Shown: positions 1-7,282, numbered from the stretch's first letter. The stretch: DNA of 39,482 bases from DASTDY01 sp035457345 (GCA_035457345.1 DATIBT010000009.1:1-39482); one strand, 5' to 3'. Program-made: numbers and translations. Notes: generated by a model not told the origin, from the letters alone.

Positions 1-171
1 GCCAGTTTTATGCGCGCTCTGCGGGCAACGAATAAGTTGTGGTCCGATGCGACGTACCGTAACGGCACTACGACAATCGACGTGCAGCCGACCGAAGCAG
101 GAAAGGCTGATTACCGCGGGCTCATGGACAAGGTGGCCGAACTCTTCGCTGCCAGTCCATCCGACAAGTGA
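1..171 (+). CDS. C-terminal end of an unknown protein (5' truncated by window)
   Basis: The frame is open from the first base and ends with TGA, leaving 56 residues; the start lies outside the window. The fragment is soluble, with a short segment TTTIDVQPTEAGKADY followed by a likely amphipathic helix. I see no catalytic motif and do not recognise the family. Third codon positions are GC-rich, like the next two genes and unlike those after 2 kb. The next gene on this strand has its own promoter, so co-transcription is not required. Confidence 0.55.
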   Translation, partial: ASFMRALRATNKLWSDATYRNGTTTIDVQPTEAGKADYRGLMDKVAELFAASPSDK

Positions 172-233
172 GTGCCAGGTGCGGCCGATGCGCCCAAAGA
201 GGCCACGGCCGCACAACGGCAACATTCACACGC

Positions 234-268
234 TGCTATAATCAACTCAGACGTCTCACAAAGGAGAG
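234..268 (+). promoter_or_regulatory. Extended -10 promoter and Shine-Dalgarno for the gene at 273
   Basis: TGCTATAAT (234-242) is a consensus extended -10 element. AAGGAGAG (261-268) is a strong ribosome binding site about 6 nt before GTG 273. No convincing -35 is visible. The -10 box lies inside the longer open frame that begins at 168, so the earlier ATG cannot be on this transcript. Confidence 0.7.
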
Positions 269-272
269 AGTA

Positions 273-866
273 GTGACTGGCTCCGCTAAAGAATCGCGCA
301 CTGTCATCACGCTATGCCTGGTTGGGTTTGACACGTTTGAGTCACGGGGTGAAGAAATGTTCATCGTGGACACAGGCAGCGGCTTCAGGGCTGGATTTAC
401 CTGTAAGTCAGCCTACGTGCGAGCTCTCGTCGAGAGAGCACTGAAGGAACAGGGGGTCACAGCCCAGGAAGGTGATGAGCATGAGCGAGAGTTTGCACTG
501 GACGCCACCACCCTGCACCAGGCAATCGATGAGGTGTGTAGGCTGCTAAGTGGTTTCCGAATCATTGATATCGCCTACTGCCTTGAGCGTGGCAGCAAAA
601 AGGAGCAATTCACGGTCTTTGTTGATTATCCTCTTTCGGGCACTCTCACCTTCAATGTTGATGGTCACGATCTAACCGGCGAGGCCCAAGTCGCGGCAGC
701 TATAGACGCACTCAAATCTGTCGCCGATTGCGAGCATGCCACTCCGCGGCTCCACACACAGCCAGAGAGCTTTGACGTATGCCTCACTGCAGGCTTAGCG
801 CCAAGTGAATATCCTGCAACGATCATCGCGCTCGTCGAAGCCTTCCCCCCGCCCAACGCCAAATGA
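273..866 (+). CDS. Hypothetical protein, 197 aa
   Basis: The GTG start at 273 is chosen because it follows AAGGAGAG at the right distance and lies downstream of a TGCTATAAT promoter; an in-frame ATG at 168 would lie upstream of that promoter. The protein is soluble and mixed alpha/beta in character, with no signal peptide, membrane segment or motif I recognise. Opening residues are MTGSAKESRTVITL. It is GC-rich relative to most of the window and is followed by a T-less GC hairpin at 881-912, features shared with other genes here that look transferred. It converges on the SPFH gene. Function unknown. Confidence 0.65.
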   Translation: MTGSAKESRTVITLCLVGFDTFESRGEEMFIVDTGSGFRAGFTCKSAYVRALVERALKEQGVTAQEGDEHEREFALDATTLHQAIDEVCRLLSGFRIIDIAYCLERGSKKEQFTVFVDYPLSGTLTFNVDGHDLTGEAQVAAAIDALKSVADCEHATPRLHTQPESFDVCLTAGLAPSEYPATIIALVEAFPPPNAK

Positions 867-880
867 GACGTCACCCGCAC

Positions 881-912
881 GCACTGCCCAGCTCTCCCGA
901 GTAGGGCAGTGC
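881..912. terminator. 9-bp GC hairpin without T-tract between convergent genes
   Basis: GCACTGCCC (881-889) pairs perfectly with GGGCAGTGC (904-912) around a 14-nt loop. It lies 14 nt after the stop at 866 and 8 nt before the end of the minus-strand gene at 921, so it could end both. Neither side has a run of T, unlike the U-tailed terminators elsewhere in this window. Confidence 0.6.
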
Positions 913-920
913 AACAATTG

Positions 921-1541
921 TCATAATTTCTGATTGCCGTGCCCGCCGACCAGAGCGGCGGCGATTCGCGGATCTAGTTCGAGCCCCCGCACATCAGCGG
1001 CCACCTCCTTCAAAGCGTTGACTTTCAACTTGGCCGCGGCCGGCGTCTGGATCATGCGCAGTGTGTCGCCATAGGGCGAGAGATCACCCAGGCCGAACGA
1101 CTTGACGATCAGCCCCCAAGCGGCAAGCTGCTCATCAACCCGCTCCGTGAGCTTCGCGGCAATCTGTTCTGGCTCACCTCCGATGAGCTGCTCGTACGTC
1201 ATCTCCCGCACCACCTCGCGCAGGATGCTGATGCAGTACAGCCGAACAGCGTTCTCCAGGTTCTCGACCTCGAAAAGGGCCTTGTAGATGTCCTCCTGCT
1301 TGTCGCCAACCCGGTACACCAGCACACCGTCAACGGTGAACACGGTCATATCCTTGAGCGTGATTTCCTCGTCGCCGAGGTTCACCACACGCTCGCGGAC
1401 ATGCGTCTTGGCCAGGTGATCGATACCCGGCATGATGATGTTGAATCCCGGCCCGAGCACTCGCAGCTGGCCAACACGGCCCTTAGCGCGATTGCGCCTG
1501 CTGTTCCTGTAGCGCACCGCCTTGCCGAACCGTTTGACCAA
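921..1541 (-). CDS. SPFH/band 7 domain protein (prohibitin/stomatin-like), 5' end uncertain
   Basis: SPFH proteins scaffold membrane microdomains and often bind or regulate membrane proteases. The SPFH pattern is clear: a GxFNIIMPGID-type strand, then DEEITLKDMTVFTVDGVLVYRV, a long helical region (VENLENAVRLYCISILREVV, YEQLIGG) and the typical TERVDEQLAAWGLIVKSFGLGDL. The listed start is a TTG at 1541 and lacks a membrane anchor. The same frame stays open upstream to 1655 and encodes a hydrophobic segment (LATILPAILGALGIGG), the expected N-terminal anchor, but it contains no ATG, GTG or TTG start. An ATG at 1648-1646 lies one frame off, which suggests a one-base indel near the start. Codons are GC-rich. 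Confidence 0.75.
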   Translation of the reverse strand: MVKRFGKAVRYRNSRRNRAKGRVGQLRVLGPGFNIIMPGIDHLAKTHVRERVVNLGDEEITLKDMTVFTVDGVLVYRVGDKQEDIYKALFEVENLENAVRLYCISILREVVREMTYEQLIGGEPEQIAAKLTERVDEQLAAWGLIVKSFGLGDLSPYGDTLRMIQTPAAAKLKVNALKEVAADVRGLELDPRIAAALVGGHGNQKL

Positions 1542-1751
1542 CGCACGGTCACCTTCACCGATCCAGCGCTGGCCGGCCGCAGCGCCACCGCCGATACCAA
1601 GCGCCCCGAGAATGGCGGGGAGAATGGTGGCGAGCCCGAAATCTGCATAACCTCACCCAACTTCCTGTTGATGGATTGTCCAGCATAGAATGTATCATGC
1701 ATCAACACACAACACAAAAACTTCAAGACTGCGCGCCAGCATCCAACTTGC

Positions 1752-1998
1752 TATACTAAGGACAGTCATGTGTGTGCTGGTGGTCACACCACCTTCTTAC
1801 GCCCAGGCTTAACAATTTTTCGCCGCCATGCCCTGGCGGTGCTTTCGCGCCTTATACGTTAGCAAACGCGCGTACGAGGCTACGTTTAGTTTTTGTGGGC
1901 CAGCATTACCTCAGAGCGGTTGGGCGATGCCACTGCCACGAAAGCTCCTGTTTAAAACCCGTTCGCCTTAATAAAGCGAATAAACAGGAAACGAAGTT
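1752..1998 (+). promoter_or_regulatory. Promoter and long folded leader of the gene at 1999
   Basis: TGCTATACT (1749-1757) is an extended -10 element, giving a leader of about 235 nt. The leader contains a CGCCGCC/GGCGGTG hairpin (1821-1827 with 1835-1841), an AAACG/CGTTT pairing (1864-1868 with 1883-1887), and a compound stem just before the ATG. A 76-codon open frame inside it has no ribosome site and odd composition, so I read the region as untranslated RNA. No known RNA family was recognised. Confidence 0.45.
1947..1988 (+). promoter_or_regulatory. Compound stem-loop abutting the start codon
   Basis: CCTGTTTA (1947-1954) pairs with TAAACAGG (1981-1988), and inside it TTCGC (1962-1966) pairs with GCGAA (1976-1980) around a 9-nt loop. 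The outer 3' arm contains part of the AGGA ribosome site (1986-1989) for ATG 1999, so the fold could limit translation, as in an RNA thermometer or attenuator. This is inferred from pairing alone. Confidence 0.5.
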
Positions 1999-2262
1999 AT
2001 GAACCGACATAACATTAACGAAGGCGTTAACATCACCGCACTAAGCTTCCGCAGCCCAAAGGACTTTACAACGTTCCCAAAGCGCATGGAGTACCGCGGC
2101 ACGAGTTACACCTTCCTCAACGGTTTGCAGTACCTTATCAAGAAAGGAGGAAGCATCACACGCATATTTGATATGACGGACGGCCGCGCAAACTACCGCC
2201 TCAAGTGTGATGACGAACAGAGTAGCTGGACTCTGTTGGCAATAACCGAACAGGTTGCCTAA
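1999..2262 (+). CDS. Small hypothetical protein, 87 aa
   Basis: ATG 1999 follows CAGGAAACGAAG, a usable ribosome site, and the frame ends 19 nt before a strong terminator, so the transcription unit is well bounded. The protein is soluble and basic with no signal peptide. The core MEYRGTSYTFLNGLQYLIKKG suggests a small beta-alpha fold followed by a strand pair ending in WTLLAITEQVA. I do not recognise the family. The long folded leader implies post-transcriptional control, which is unusual for an ordinary hypothetical gene. Confidence 0.7.
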   Translation: MNRHNINEGVNITALSFRSPKDFTTFPKRMEYRGTSYTFLNGLQYLIKKGGSITRIFDMTDGRANYRLKCDDEQSSWTLLAITEQVA

Positions 2263-2280
2263 TGCCCCCTCCAGCATCTA

Positions 2281-2310
2281 AAAACCGCCCCGAGATTGAG
2301 GCGGTTTTTT
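2281..2310. terminator. Intrinsic terminator, usable on both strands
   Basis: AAAACCGCC (2281-2289) pairs with GGCGGTTTT (2300-2308) and is followed by T residues; the complementary A-run gives the minus strand a U-tail too. It separates the convergent genes ending at 2262 and 2317. Confidence 0.9.
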
Positions 2311-2316
2311 AGATGG

Positions 2317-2673
2317 CTACATAGAAGCATGGGCCTGGATTTTCTGCGTCACCACAGTGACGATCTTGTTGCGAAGATCCTCATCTTCGATAATAAAAGA
2401 GCGATTGTGCTGCTGAGGCCGCACATTTATAGGAGCGCTACAATCTACAAACGCCGGCGTACCAAATTTAGAGAGTGACAGAGTGAAGCCCCAAATATCA
2501 TCTGGATACGAGCCGAGCTCGTTTAAAAATTGGGCGGCGTCAGCGTGCAGGGCAAACCCAAGCGCCATCTGATTTTTTCTTATATCTATTGCGCCGAGCA
2601 CCGTATCTTGCGCAGGCCCGCCGGCCATCTTAGCAAGCTCATAATAATCTATAGTATTGGTAACTAACTGCAT
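2317..2673 (-). CDS. DUF5674 family protein
   Basis: The conserved pattern of this family is visible: a central MALGFALHADAAQFL, then PDDIWGFTLSLSKFG, then INVRPQQHNRS and a C-terminal IEDEDLRNKIVTVV helix. Function is not known; the INxRPxQxNRS stretch looks like a conserved active or binding site. The start is set at ATG 2673 because TATAAT (minus, 2685-2680) lies exactly 6 nt before it; in-frame starts further upstream lie in or before that box and overlap the terminator of the preceding gene. The mRNA should be leaderless. 118 residues, cytoplasmic. Confidence 0.75.
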   Translation of the reverse strand: MQLVTNTIDYYELAKMAGGPAQDTVLGAIDIRKNQMALGFALHADAAQFLNELGSYPDDIWGFTLSLSKFGTPAFVDCSAPINVRPQQHNRSFIIEDEDLRNKIVTVVTQKIQAHASM

Positions 2674-2679
2674 AACCAA

Positions 2680-2685
2680 ATTATA
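2680..2685 (-). promoter_or_regulatory. -10 box TATAAT, 6 nt before ATG 2673 (leaderless)
   Basis: The minus strand reads TATAAT, then 6 nt, then ATG. With transcription starting about 7 nt after a -10 box, the mRNA begins at or next to the A of the start codon. There is no ribosome site. Confidence 0.7.
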
Positions 2686-2691
2686 CGGCAT

Positions 2692-2727
2692 TAAAAAACC
2701 GGCACGCCGGGTGGGCAAGCGTGCCGG
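2692..2727 (-). terminator. Intrinsic terminator of the exonuclease/GIY-YIG gene
   Basis: CCGGCACGC (2699-2707) pairs with GCGTGCCGG (2719-2727). On the minus strand the stem is followed by TTTTTT (2698-2693), giving a classic U-tail about 40 nt after the stop at 2769. It ends just before the promoter of the next minus gene. Confidence 0.9.
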
Positions 2728-2768
2728 AACTTTTTACTATGCGGCATAATGCTTAAAGATTGCTTAAG

Positions 2769-4190
2769 CTATATGCCGAATGCTTGCAACTGCTGGGCGT
2801 TCAGCGGCCTGATATGCAGCGTTTGTGCCTTGGCAGCCAAGTATGAACGCAGAATAGTGTAGGTATCTAAATCAAAGATACCAGGCACCTTTTTCACTTC
2901 TGGCTCGCAATATTCTTCTTGGGTTATACGGCCAAGCAGACACCACTTATCAACAATAAGCCCAGCTCCTTGGTACTGTTTATCTTGCAAAAGGACAGGG
3001 CCTTTGAATGGCCATTCTTCTATTTGCTGACGATAGAAAGCATCTTGCACACGAGCATTGTACACCGCTGGCGGTTCCTTGTGGGCGCAGGCACCGTTGC
3101 ATCGTTTTAGTTGGTACAAAAAGCAAGCGCCTTTTGACTTTTCAAGGCCTAAAAACTTAGGGCAAAGGCTATATTCGCGCTGCATACGATCAAACGCAGC
3201 GCGAGCGTGACTGCGGCGAGTATAAACGGCCAAAACGTCGCTGCTACCGGCAATATGGGAAGGGACAGTTTCTTCGAGATGAACAGTCGTATAGCCATGA
3301 TCGTCGAGTACCTTCCGGGCAACCAAAACGCGCTCCACCCGGCGCAGCATTTTGTTGTAGACCGGCAGCATCTCTTTTACGAGCTGCGACTCAAGCAGCA
3401 AGGCATCAAGCTCGCCATTCGTTTCGCGGTAAGTGATGTTGCGCACTGATTGGGCAATCTTGAATTCGCCCACATGCTCGTGATCGCGCGTAAAATGCGA
3501 CGCCACACGCTTTTTAATATTCACGCTCTTCCCAATGTAGATAGGCGCGCCGGCCTCGTCCTCAAAAATATAGACGCCAGTAGTTTCAGGCAAATTTGCC
3601 AGCACTTCCGGCGGCAGGCCCCTGGGTAGATAAGGCTTTTTGATTTGTTTAGCAATAGCCTGTTCAAGCGCCTCCTCGCCGAAGGTGGCGCGTGCATGTT
3701 GCAAAAACTGCCAAAGGACAAATGCGTCATCGTAGGCACGGTGGCGGTGATCGGCCGCAAACCCAAAGCGATCGATTAAACTTTGCAGCTTATGGCTTGA
3801 GTACTCAGGATACAACGCCCGAGAAAGCCGTACGGTACACAATTGGCGGGGAGAGAAGCTCTTGCCAATCCGTTTGAACTCCTGCTTTAAAAAAGAATAG
3901 TCAAACCGTACGTTATGGGCTACAAAAATAGCTCCATCCATAATGTCTTGCAATTCGTCGGCGATGGCCATAAAAATGGGCGCATCGTATAAATCGGTTT
4001 CACGGATACCTGTGAGGTTGGTGATGAACTGGGGGAGAGGTGCGCCAGGGTCAATGAGGCGGTTAAACTCGCGTACGACGCGGCCGCCCTCTACGCGTAT
4101 AGCCGCGACTTCGATCACGCGGCCACGAAGGTGGTTGAGACCGTTCGTTTCAATATCGACAAACACCAGTGGCTCCCCCAAAACGCTCAT
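2769..4190 (-). CDS. DnaQ-type 3'-5' exonuclease fused to GIY-YIG (Cho/UvrC-like) nuclease
   Basis: Two nuclease domains are fused. Residues 1-180 are a DEDDh exonuclease like the proofreading subunit of DNA polymerase III: FVDIETNG carries D12 and E14, HNVRFDYSF the second Asp, and HRAYDDAF the His and last Asp. Residues about 200-285 are a GIY-YIG domain: TTGVYIFEDE, then PIYIGKSVNIKKRVASHF. The rest resembles the C-terminal part of Cho/UvrC-like proteins with a CNGAC cysteine motif. UvrB-binding and HhH domains of UvrC are absent. The family is thought to act in nucleotide-excision-type repair, incising and then trimming. ATG 4190 lies 6 nt after TATAAT, so the gene should be leaderless. 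473 residues; cytoplasmic. Confidence 0.88.
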   Translation of the reverse strand: MSVLGEPLVFVDIETNGLNHLRGRVIEVAAIRVEGGRVVREFNRLIDPGAPLPQFITNLTGIRETDLYDAPIFMAIADELQDIMDGAIFVAHNVRFDYSFLKQEFKRIGKSFSPRQLCTVRLSRALYPEYSSHKLQSLIDRFGFAADHRHRAYDDAFVLWQFLQHARATFGEEALEQAIAKQIKKPYLPRGLPPEVLANLPETTGVYIFEDEAGAPIYIGKSVNIKKRVASHFTRDHEHVGEFKIAQSVRNITYRETNGELDALLLESQLVKEMLPVYNKMLRRVERVLVARKVLDDHGYTTVHLEETVPSHIAGSSDVLAVYTRRSHARAAFDRMQREYSLCPKFLGLEKSKGACFLYQLKRCNGACAHKEPPAVYNARVQDAFYRQQIEEWPFKGPVLLQDKQYQGAGLIVDKWCLLGRITQEEYCEPEVKKVPGIFDLDTYTILRSYLAAKAQTLHIRPLNAQQLQAFGI

Positions 4191-4196
4191 TCTTAT

Positions 4197-4202
4197 ATTA
4201 TA
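4197..4202 (-). promoter_or_regulatory. -10 box TATAAT, 6 nt before ATG 4190 (leaderless)
   Basis: The minus strand reads TATAAT-ATAAGA-ATG. The hexamer 17 nt further upstream does not resemble TTGACA. No ribosome site separates the box from the start. Confidence 0.75.
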
Positions 4203-4294
4203 AACTACTTTTCATGGTGGGGCAGTTTACAGATGATTAGAATATTTTCATCTAATCCCCGAGCAAAAGGAGCGCAAGCATGTGGAGCCTCACA

Positions 4295-5026
4295 TTACTT
4301 AGTGCTAGTAGCGGCAAACAAGACCAACCAATCTTTGAGTGTTAACTGCGACGCTTTTAGCCCCGGTTTTATGCCCGCAGCAACAAGCGGCATGCCCGCA
4401 AAATGCTGGGGGTTGGTAAAACACTGGGTAATAAACCGCTTAAACAAAGGTAACTGAGCGACCGGAATAAGCGGTTCAGGACGGCGTTTTATCTCGAGCA
4501 ACACGGTATCTACATGTGGCGGCGGCGCAAAATCACTTCTGTGCAAATGCTTGCGGATACGCACGGCAAAGGATGGCCCAAGCAGCATTCCCAGTTGGCT
4601 CGTGTAGCGCGCCGAATCTGGCTGTAGCTTTTGGGCAAATTGTTTTTGGACAATAAGGTACGCCACTTCGGGCGGGGAGGCTGCCTCTGTTATCTTGTGG
4701 ACAATGGCCGAGCTCAAACTAAAGGGAATGTTAGAGAATATTTTGTAGGGCCTCTGGGGAAGCGGCATACTCAGAAAATCAGTCTGATGGACCGTGACGT
4801 TGGTATGGGTTTGCATATTTTGCCGTAACTTTGCGGCCATGCGCGGATCAACCTCAATCGCCACCACAGCCTTGCAGCGCCGAGCGAGCGCCATAGTAAT
4901 AACGCCGCTGCCAGCGCCAATGTCATACACGGTGTCCGTAGGCTTAATAGCAGCGTGACCAATAAGCTCCGCCGCAACGAGCGGGCTGCGTAAAAAATGC
5001 TGAGAAAAGATAGAGAGACGCTTCAT
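4295..5026 (-). CDS. rRNA adenine N6-methyltransferase, Erm-like
   Basis: This is a Rossmann-fold methylase of the KsgA/Erm superfamily that adds methyl groups to adenine N6 in rRNA. Motifs: SQHFLRSP near the N-terminus, SAM-binding DIGAGSGVIT, acidic AIEVDP, TDFL, and catalytic SNIPFSLSS. It fits Erm (23S rRNA A2058, macrolide resistance) better than KsgA (16S): NIPF rather than NLPYNIS, SxHFL rather than GQNFL, LHRSDFAPPPHVDTVLLEIKRR as in actinobacterial Erm, and no FNQRRKTLRNSL tail. Length 243 is typical. It lies 16 nt after folP and probably shares its transcript. The substrate is an inference; a divergent dimethyladenosine transferase remains possible. Confidence 0.78.
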   Translation of the reverse strand: MKRLSIFSQHFLRSPLVAAELIGHAAIKPTDTVYDIGAGSGVITMALARRCKAVVAIEVDPRMAAKLRQNMQTHTNVTVHQTDFLSMPLPQRPYKIFSNIPFSLSSAIVHKITEAASPPEVAYLIVQKQFAQKLQPDSARYTSQLGMLLGPSFAVRIRKHLHRSDFAPPPHVDTVLLEIKRRPEPLIPVAQLPLFKRFITQCFTNPQHFAGMPLVAAGIKPGLKASQLTLKDWLVLFAATSTK

Positions 5027-5042
5027 GGCTTACCACAAAAAC

Positions 5043-5801
5043 CTAGCGCAGCGCACGGGGATGTGTCAAGGCATAATGACCCGCAACGTCATGCACACGC
5101 AAGTATGCCGCACCAGCCTTTGCGGCAATGCGTCCGGCCCTTACGTTAGGGGCAAGCTGCATACGGTCCTCGCCCAGAAAACGCTTGCGAGAATAGCCAA
5201 TCATCACTTGGTGATTCGGCACCTCCCTAGCAAACTCGAGCAACCGCCAATTGAGCGCAGGCGTCTTACCAAAGCCAATGCCCGGATCTAATATAATGCG
5301 GTCCGCAGGCAGTCCGGCGTCGCCAAGGAGGGCAACTTTTTGGAGGAGATCATTACGCACCACCGATATATCATCTACAAGCCTGCCCTTATGCGCCGCC
5401 TGGATATCAAGGCCGGGCAGGTGGCTAATAATACAGCGAGCTTTACGGCCAGCAACTACCTCTCGCATTTCAGGGTTATTCATGCCCGTAACGTCATTTA
5501 TAATAACGTCGCCCAAGGCCAACGCGCTGTCAGCGGTTTCTGGGTGGTAGGTGTCGACGCTAATGCGGCCCGGCCGAAAGGCGAGCAAAGCAGTCAGCAA
5601 AGGCTCAAGCCGTCGCCACTCCTCGTAGGGGTCGATTGGCTCGGCACCCGGCCGGGTACTTTCGGCGCCAACGTCAACCAGGCTTGCACCGTCCTCAAAC
5701 AATGCGTCAGCGTGGGCAAATGCGACAGCCGGGTTACTATATGCGCCGCCGTCGCTAAAACTATCTGGGGTGATATTTAAAATACCAACAAGCTTGACCA
5801 T
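5043..5801 (-). CDS. folP: Dihydropteroate synthase
   Basis: FolP joins p-aminobenzoate to 6-hydroxymethyl-dihydropterin diphosphate in folate synthesis and is the sulfonamide target. Signatures are complete: GILNITPDSFSDGG at the N-terminus, DVGAESTRPGA, IINDVTG, DPGIGFGKT, GYSRKRFLGE and C-terminal LRVHDV. The 252 residues cover a minimal TIM barrel. Its ATG directly follows the TAG of the DUF1761 gene (TAGATG), and the Erm-like gene follows by 16 nt, giving a three-gene minus-strand operon. No other folate gene is in the window, so the pathway here cannot be judged. Confidence 0.95.
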   Translation of the reverse strand: MVKLVGILNITPDSFSDGGAYSNPAVAFAHADALFEDGASLVDVGAESTRPGAEPIDPYEEWRRLEPLLTALLAFRPGRISVDTYHPETADSALALGDVIINDVTGMNNPEMREVVAGRKARCIISHLPGLDIQAAHKGRLVDDISVVRNDLLQKVALLGDAGLPADRIILDPGIGFGKTPALNWRLLEFAREVPNHQVMIGYSRKRFLGEDRMQLAPNVRAGRIAAKAGAAYLRVHDVAGHYALTHPRALR

Positions 5802-6206
5802 CTATCTCCAGACGGCAAGAATCGCACCGTTCGCCATAAGCAACACAAGGTAGTATCCTTGGTTGATTGCCCACAATACCAGAGGACGGCCAGCAAAGAC
5901 ATAATCGGAAAGGCTGGTAGTGGCCGCAATGCCGACCCACAACAACAGACCAAATGCTGCGCCATCCGAGGCGGTAGTGGCATTGAGGCCATATACTAAA
6001 AGCCCCAGTACGAATGTCTGCAACAGCGCCGTCGCCGTTGTCGCAACGTATGACGCCGTAGGGTCGCCCATGTCTTTCATCTTTTTGCCGATGAGTTTTT
6101 GCCAGTACTTTCCAAACAGCACCGGCGAATACCATAGCATACCAATCACCATGGCAAGCGCTGTCGCGAATAGCACGGCCCACCAGTTAAGATTAAGATC
6201 TACCAT
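5802..6206 (-). CDS. DUF1761 family membrane protein
   Basis: A 134-residue protein with four predicted membrane segments. The DUF1761 signature GMLWYSPVLFGKYW with the following KKMKDMG is plain in the first loop. The function of this family is unknown. The start is supported by GAGGAGGG (minus, 6220-6213) 6 nt before the ATG and a TATAGT -10 box further upstream. It heads the operon with folP and the Erm-like gene, joined to folP with no gap. Adjacent alternate frames on this strand are shadows. Confidence 0.88.
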   Translation of the reverse strand: MVDLNLNWWAVLFATALAMVIGMLWYSPVLFGKYWQKLIGKKMKDMGDPTASYVATTATALLQTFVLGLLVYGLNATTASDGAAFGLLLWVGIAATTSLSDYVFAGRPLVLWAINQGYYLVLLMANGAILAVWR

Positions 6207-6212
6207 AGCACG

Positions 6213-6239
6213 CCCTCCTCATTTATAAGCCTTACTATA
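6213..6239 (-). promoter_or_regulatory. Promoter and strong ribosome site of the DUF1761-folP-erm operon
   Basis: TATAGT (minus, 6239-6234) followed by GAGGAGGG (minus, 6220-6213) and ATG 6206. Unlike several neighbours, this transcript has a leader with a near-perfect Shine-Dalgarno site. Confidence 0.7.
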
Positions 6240-6259
6240 CGCTTAAAATGGCTCGCCCG

Positions 6260-7282
6260 CTACGACTCTTCGCTCGGCACCAGTAGCTTTTTGCTTTTAA
6301 TTTCGTAGCGGTTACCCGTGAGCGCCGACTCTACGTAATCGTCGTTCAGCAAATTCACAAATTTACTGAGGTCTTTTTGGTCCATAATGATGATTGCACC
6401 GTTTTCGTCCACCATAAGCTCAACGCCCATTTCTTCGGCGTGGTCGAGTAGCGCGTCTTGTTTAATGGCGCTCGGGTCAATCTTCTGCAACTTATTTATA
6501 AGCGGTTTGCTTTCCTTAACCATACCCTGCAGCGTCTTCTCTTCGGCAAAGCTTAGGCTAAAATGAGCTTCAATTTGCTTAGCTTTCTTTTCGGCAATAG
6601 CATTCTTTTTGGCGTTATAGCCAAAAAGCCGCTCAAGTTTGCTTTGGTTGAACACATACAGCTCGTCGTCAACAATCAAGAGTTGGTTGTCTGCAGGAAT
6701 GCGCAGCGCCGCGCCGTCGTCGAGCGCTTCAAATTTTGTCCCGTTCATCATCCAGGCGCCTGAGCCCTTTAACACATTCGAGGTCGATAGGGCTTTAATG
6801 ACATAAAACGGCCGCGGCATGTCGGGATGCGTGCAGCGGGCAATAATGCCGCGCATACGCTTTAGGTCGTGGTCTTCTTCGCTAAAGCTTTCCATGTCTT
6901 TTTCTTGGGTGCCGAGCCAGCTCATAGCCTCGACCAGTTTGTCTACGTTTTCGACTTTGGTGTACTGCAAAACATTTTCTTCGTTCTCGGCCTCTTCAAA
7001 ACCGCGCACCACCAACCCCTGACCCGCGCCGGTAATGATGTATTCCAAAATCAAATCAATAAATAAGGCATGGAGTTGGCGGTTGAGATTTTCTGCGTAG
7101 CGTGTGCTGTAAAGAATATTACTTTTGTTAAGCAGAAACAGTTCAATCGATAGCTTGTCTTTGTAGAGGAAGAGGTTGTTTGCCCAAGCGAAAATATCAG
7201 TATCATCAGTCGCAACTGGAGTGACCGCAGCGGTTTCTTGCGGCTGTTCGTTCGGTAGGGTGGCTTCGGCGGTGGGTTCCAT
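6260..7282 (-). CDS. KwaB-like (DUF4868) protein
   Basis: The C-terminal half fits the DUF4868/KwaB-like pattern: LLIVDDELYVFNQSKLERLFGY, a helical stretch, KPLINKLQKID, then ENGAIIIMDQKDLSKFVNLLNDDYVESALTGNRY and an IKSKK end. KwaB is the effector half of the Kiwa anti-phage system, but DUF4868 proteins also occur alone, and no KwaA-like gene is evident here. The N-terminal 35 residues are low-complexity and acidic. I chose ATG 7282 because GGAG (7292-7289) sits 6 nt upstream; ATG 7294 would add four residues and has no site. About 340 residues, no membrane segment. Defence is a possibility, not a demonstrated role. Confidence 0.7.
   Translation of the reverse strand: MEPTAEATLPNEQPQETAAVTPVATDDTDIFAWANNLFLYKDKLSIELFLLNKSNILYSTRYAENLNRQLHALFIDLILEYIITGAGQGLVVRGFEEAENEENVLQYTKVENVDKLVEAMSWLGTQEKDMESFSEEDHDLKRMRGIIARCTHPDMPRPFYVIKALSTSNVLKGSGAWMMNGTKFEALDDGAALRIPADNQLLIVDDELYVFNQSKLERLFGYNAKKNAIAEKKAKQIEAHFSLSFAEEKTLQGMVKESKPLINKLQKIDPSAIKQDALLDHAEEMGVELMVDENGAIIIMDQKDLSKFVNLLNDDYVESALTGNRYEIKSKKLLVPSEES

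Noticed and set aside
1772..2002. 76-codon open frame on the plus strand
   Set aside because: GTG start with no ribosome site, Trp/His/Arg-rich unnatural composition, and it overlaps a folded leader; treated as untranslated RNA.
5802..7282. A complete Kiwa defence system (KwaA plus KwaB)
   Set aside because: The membrane gene next to the KwaB-like gene has a clear DUF1761 signature, its own promoter, and is joined to folP; it is not KwaA-like.
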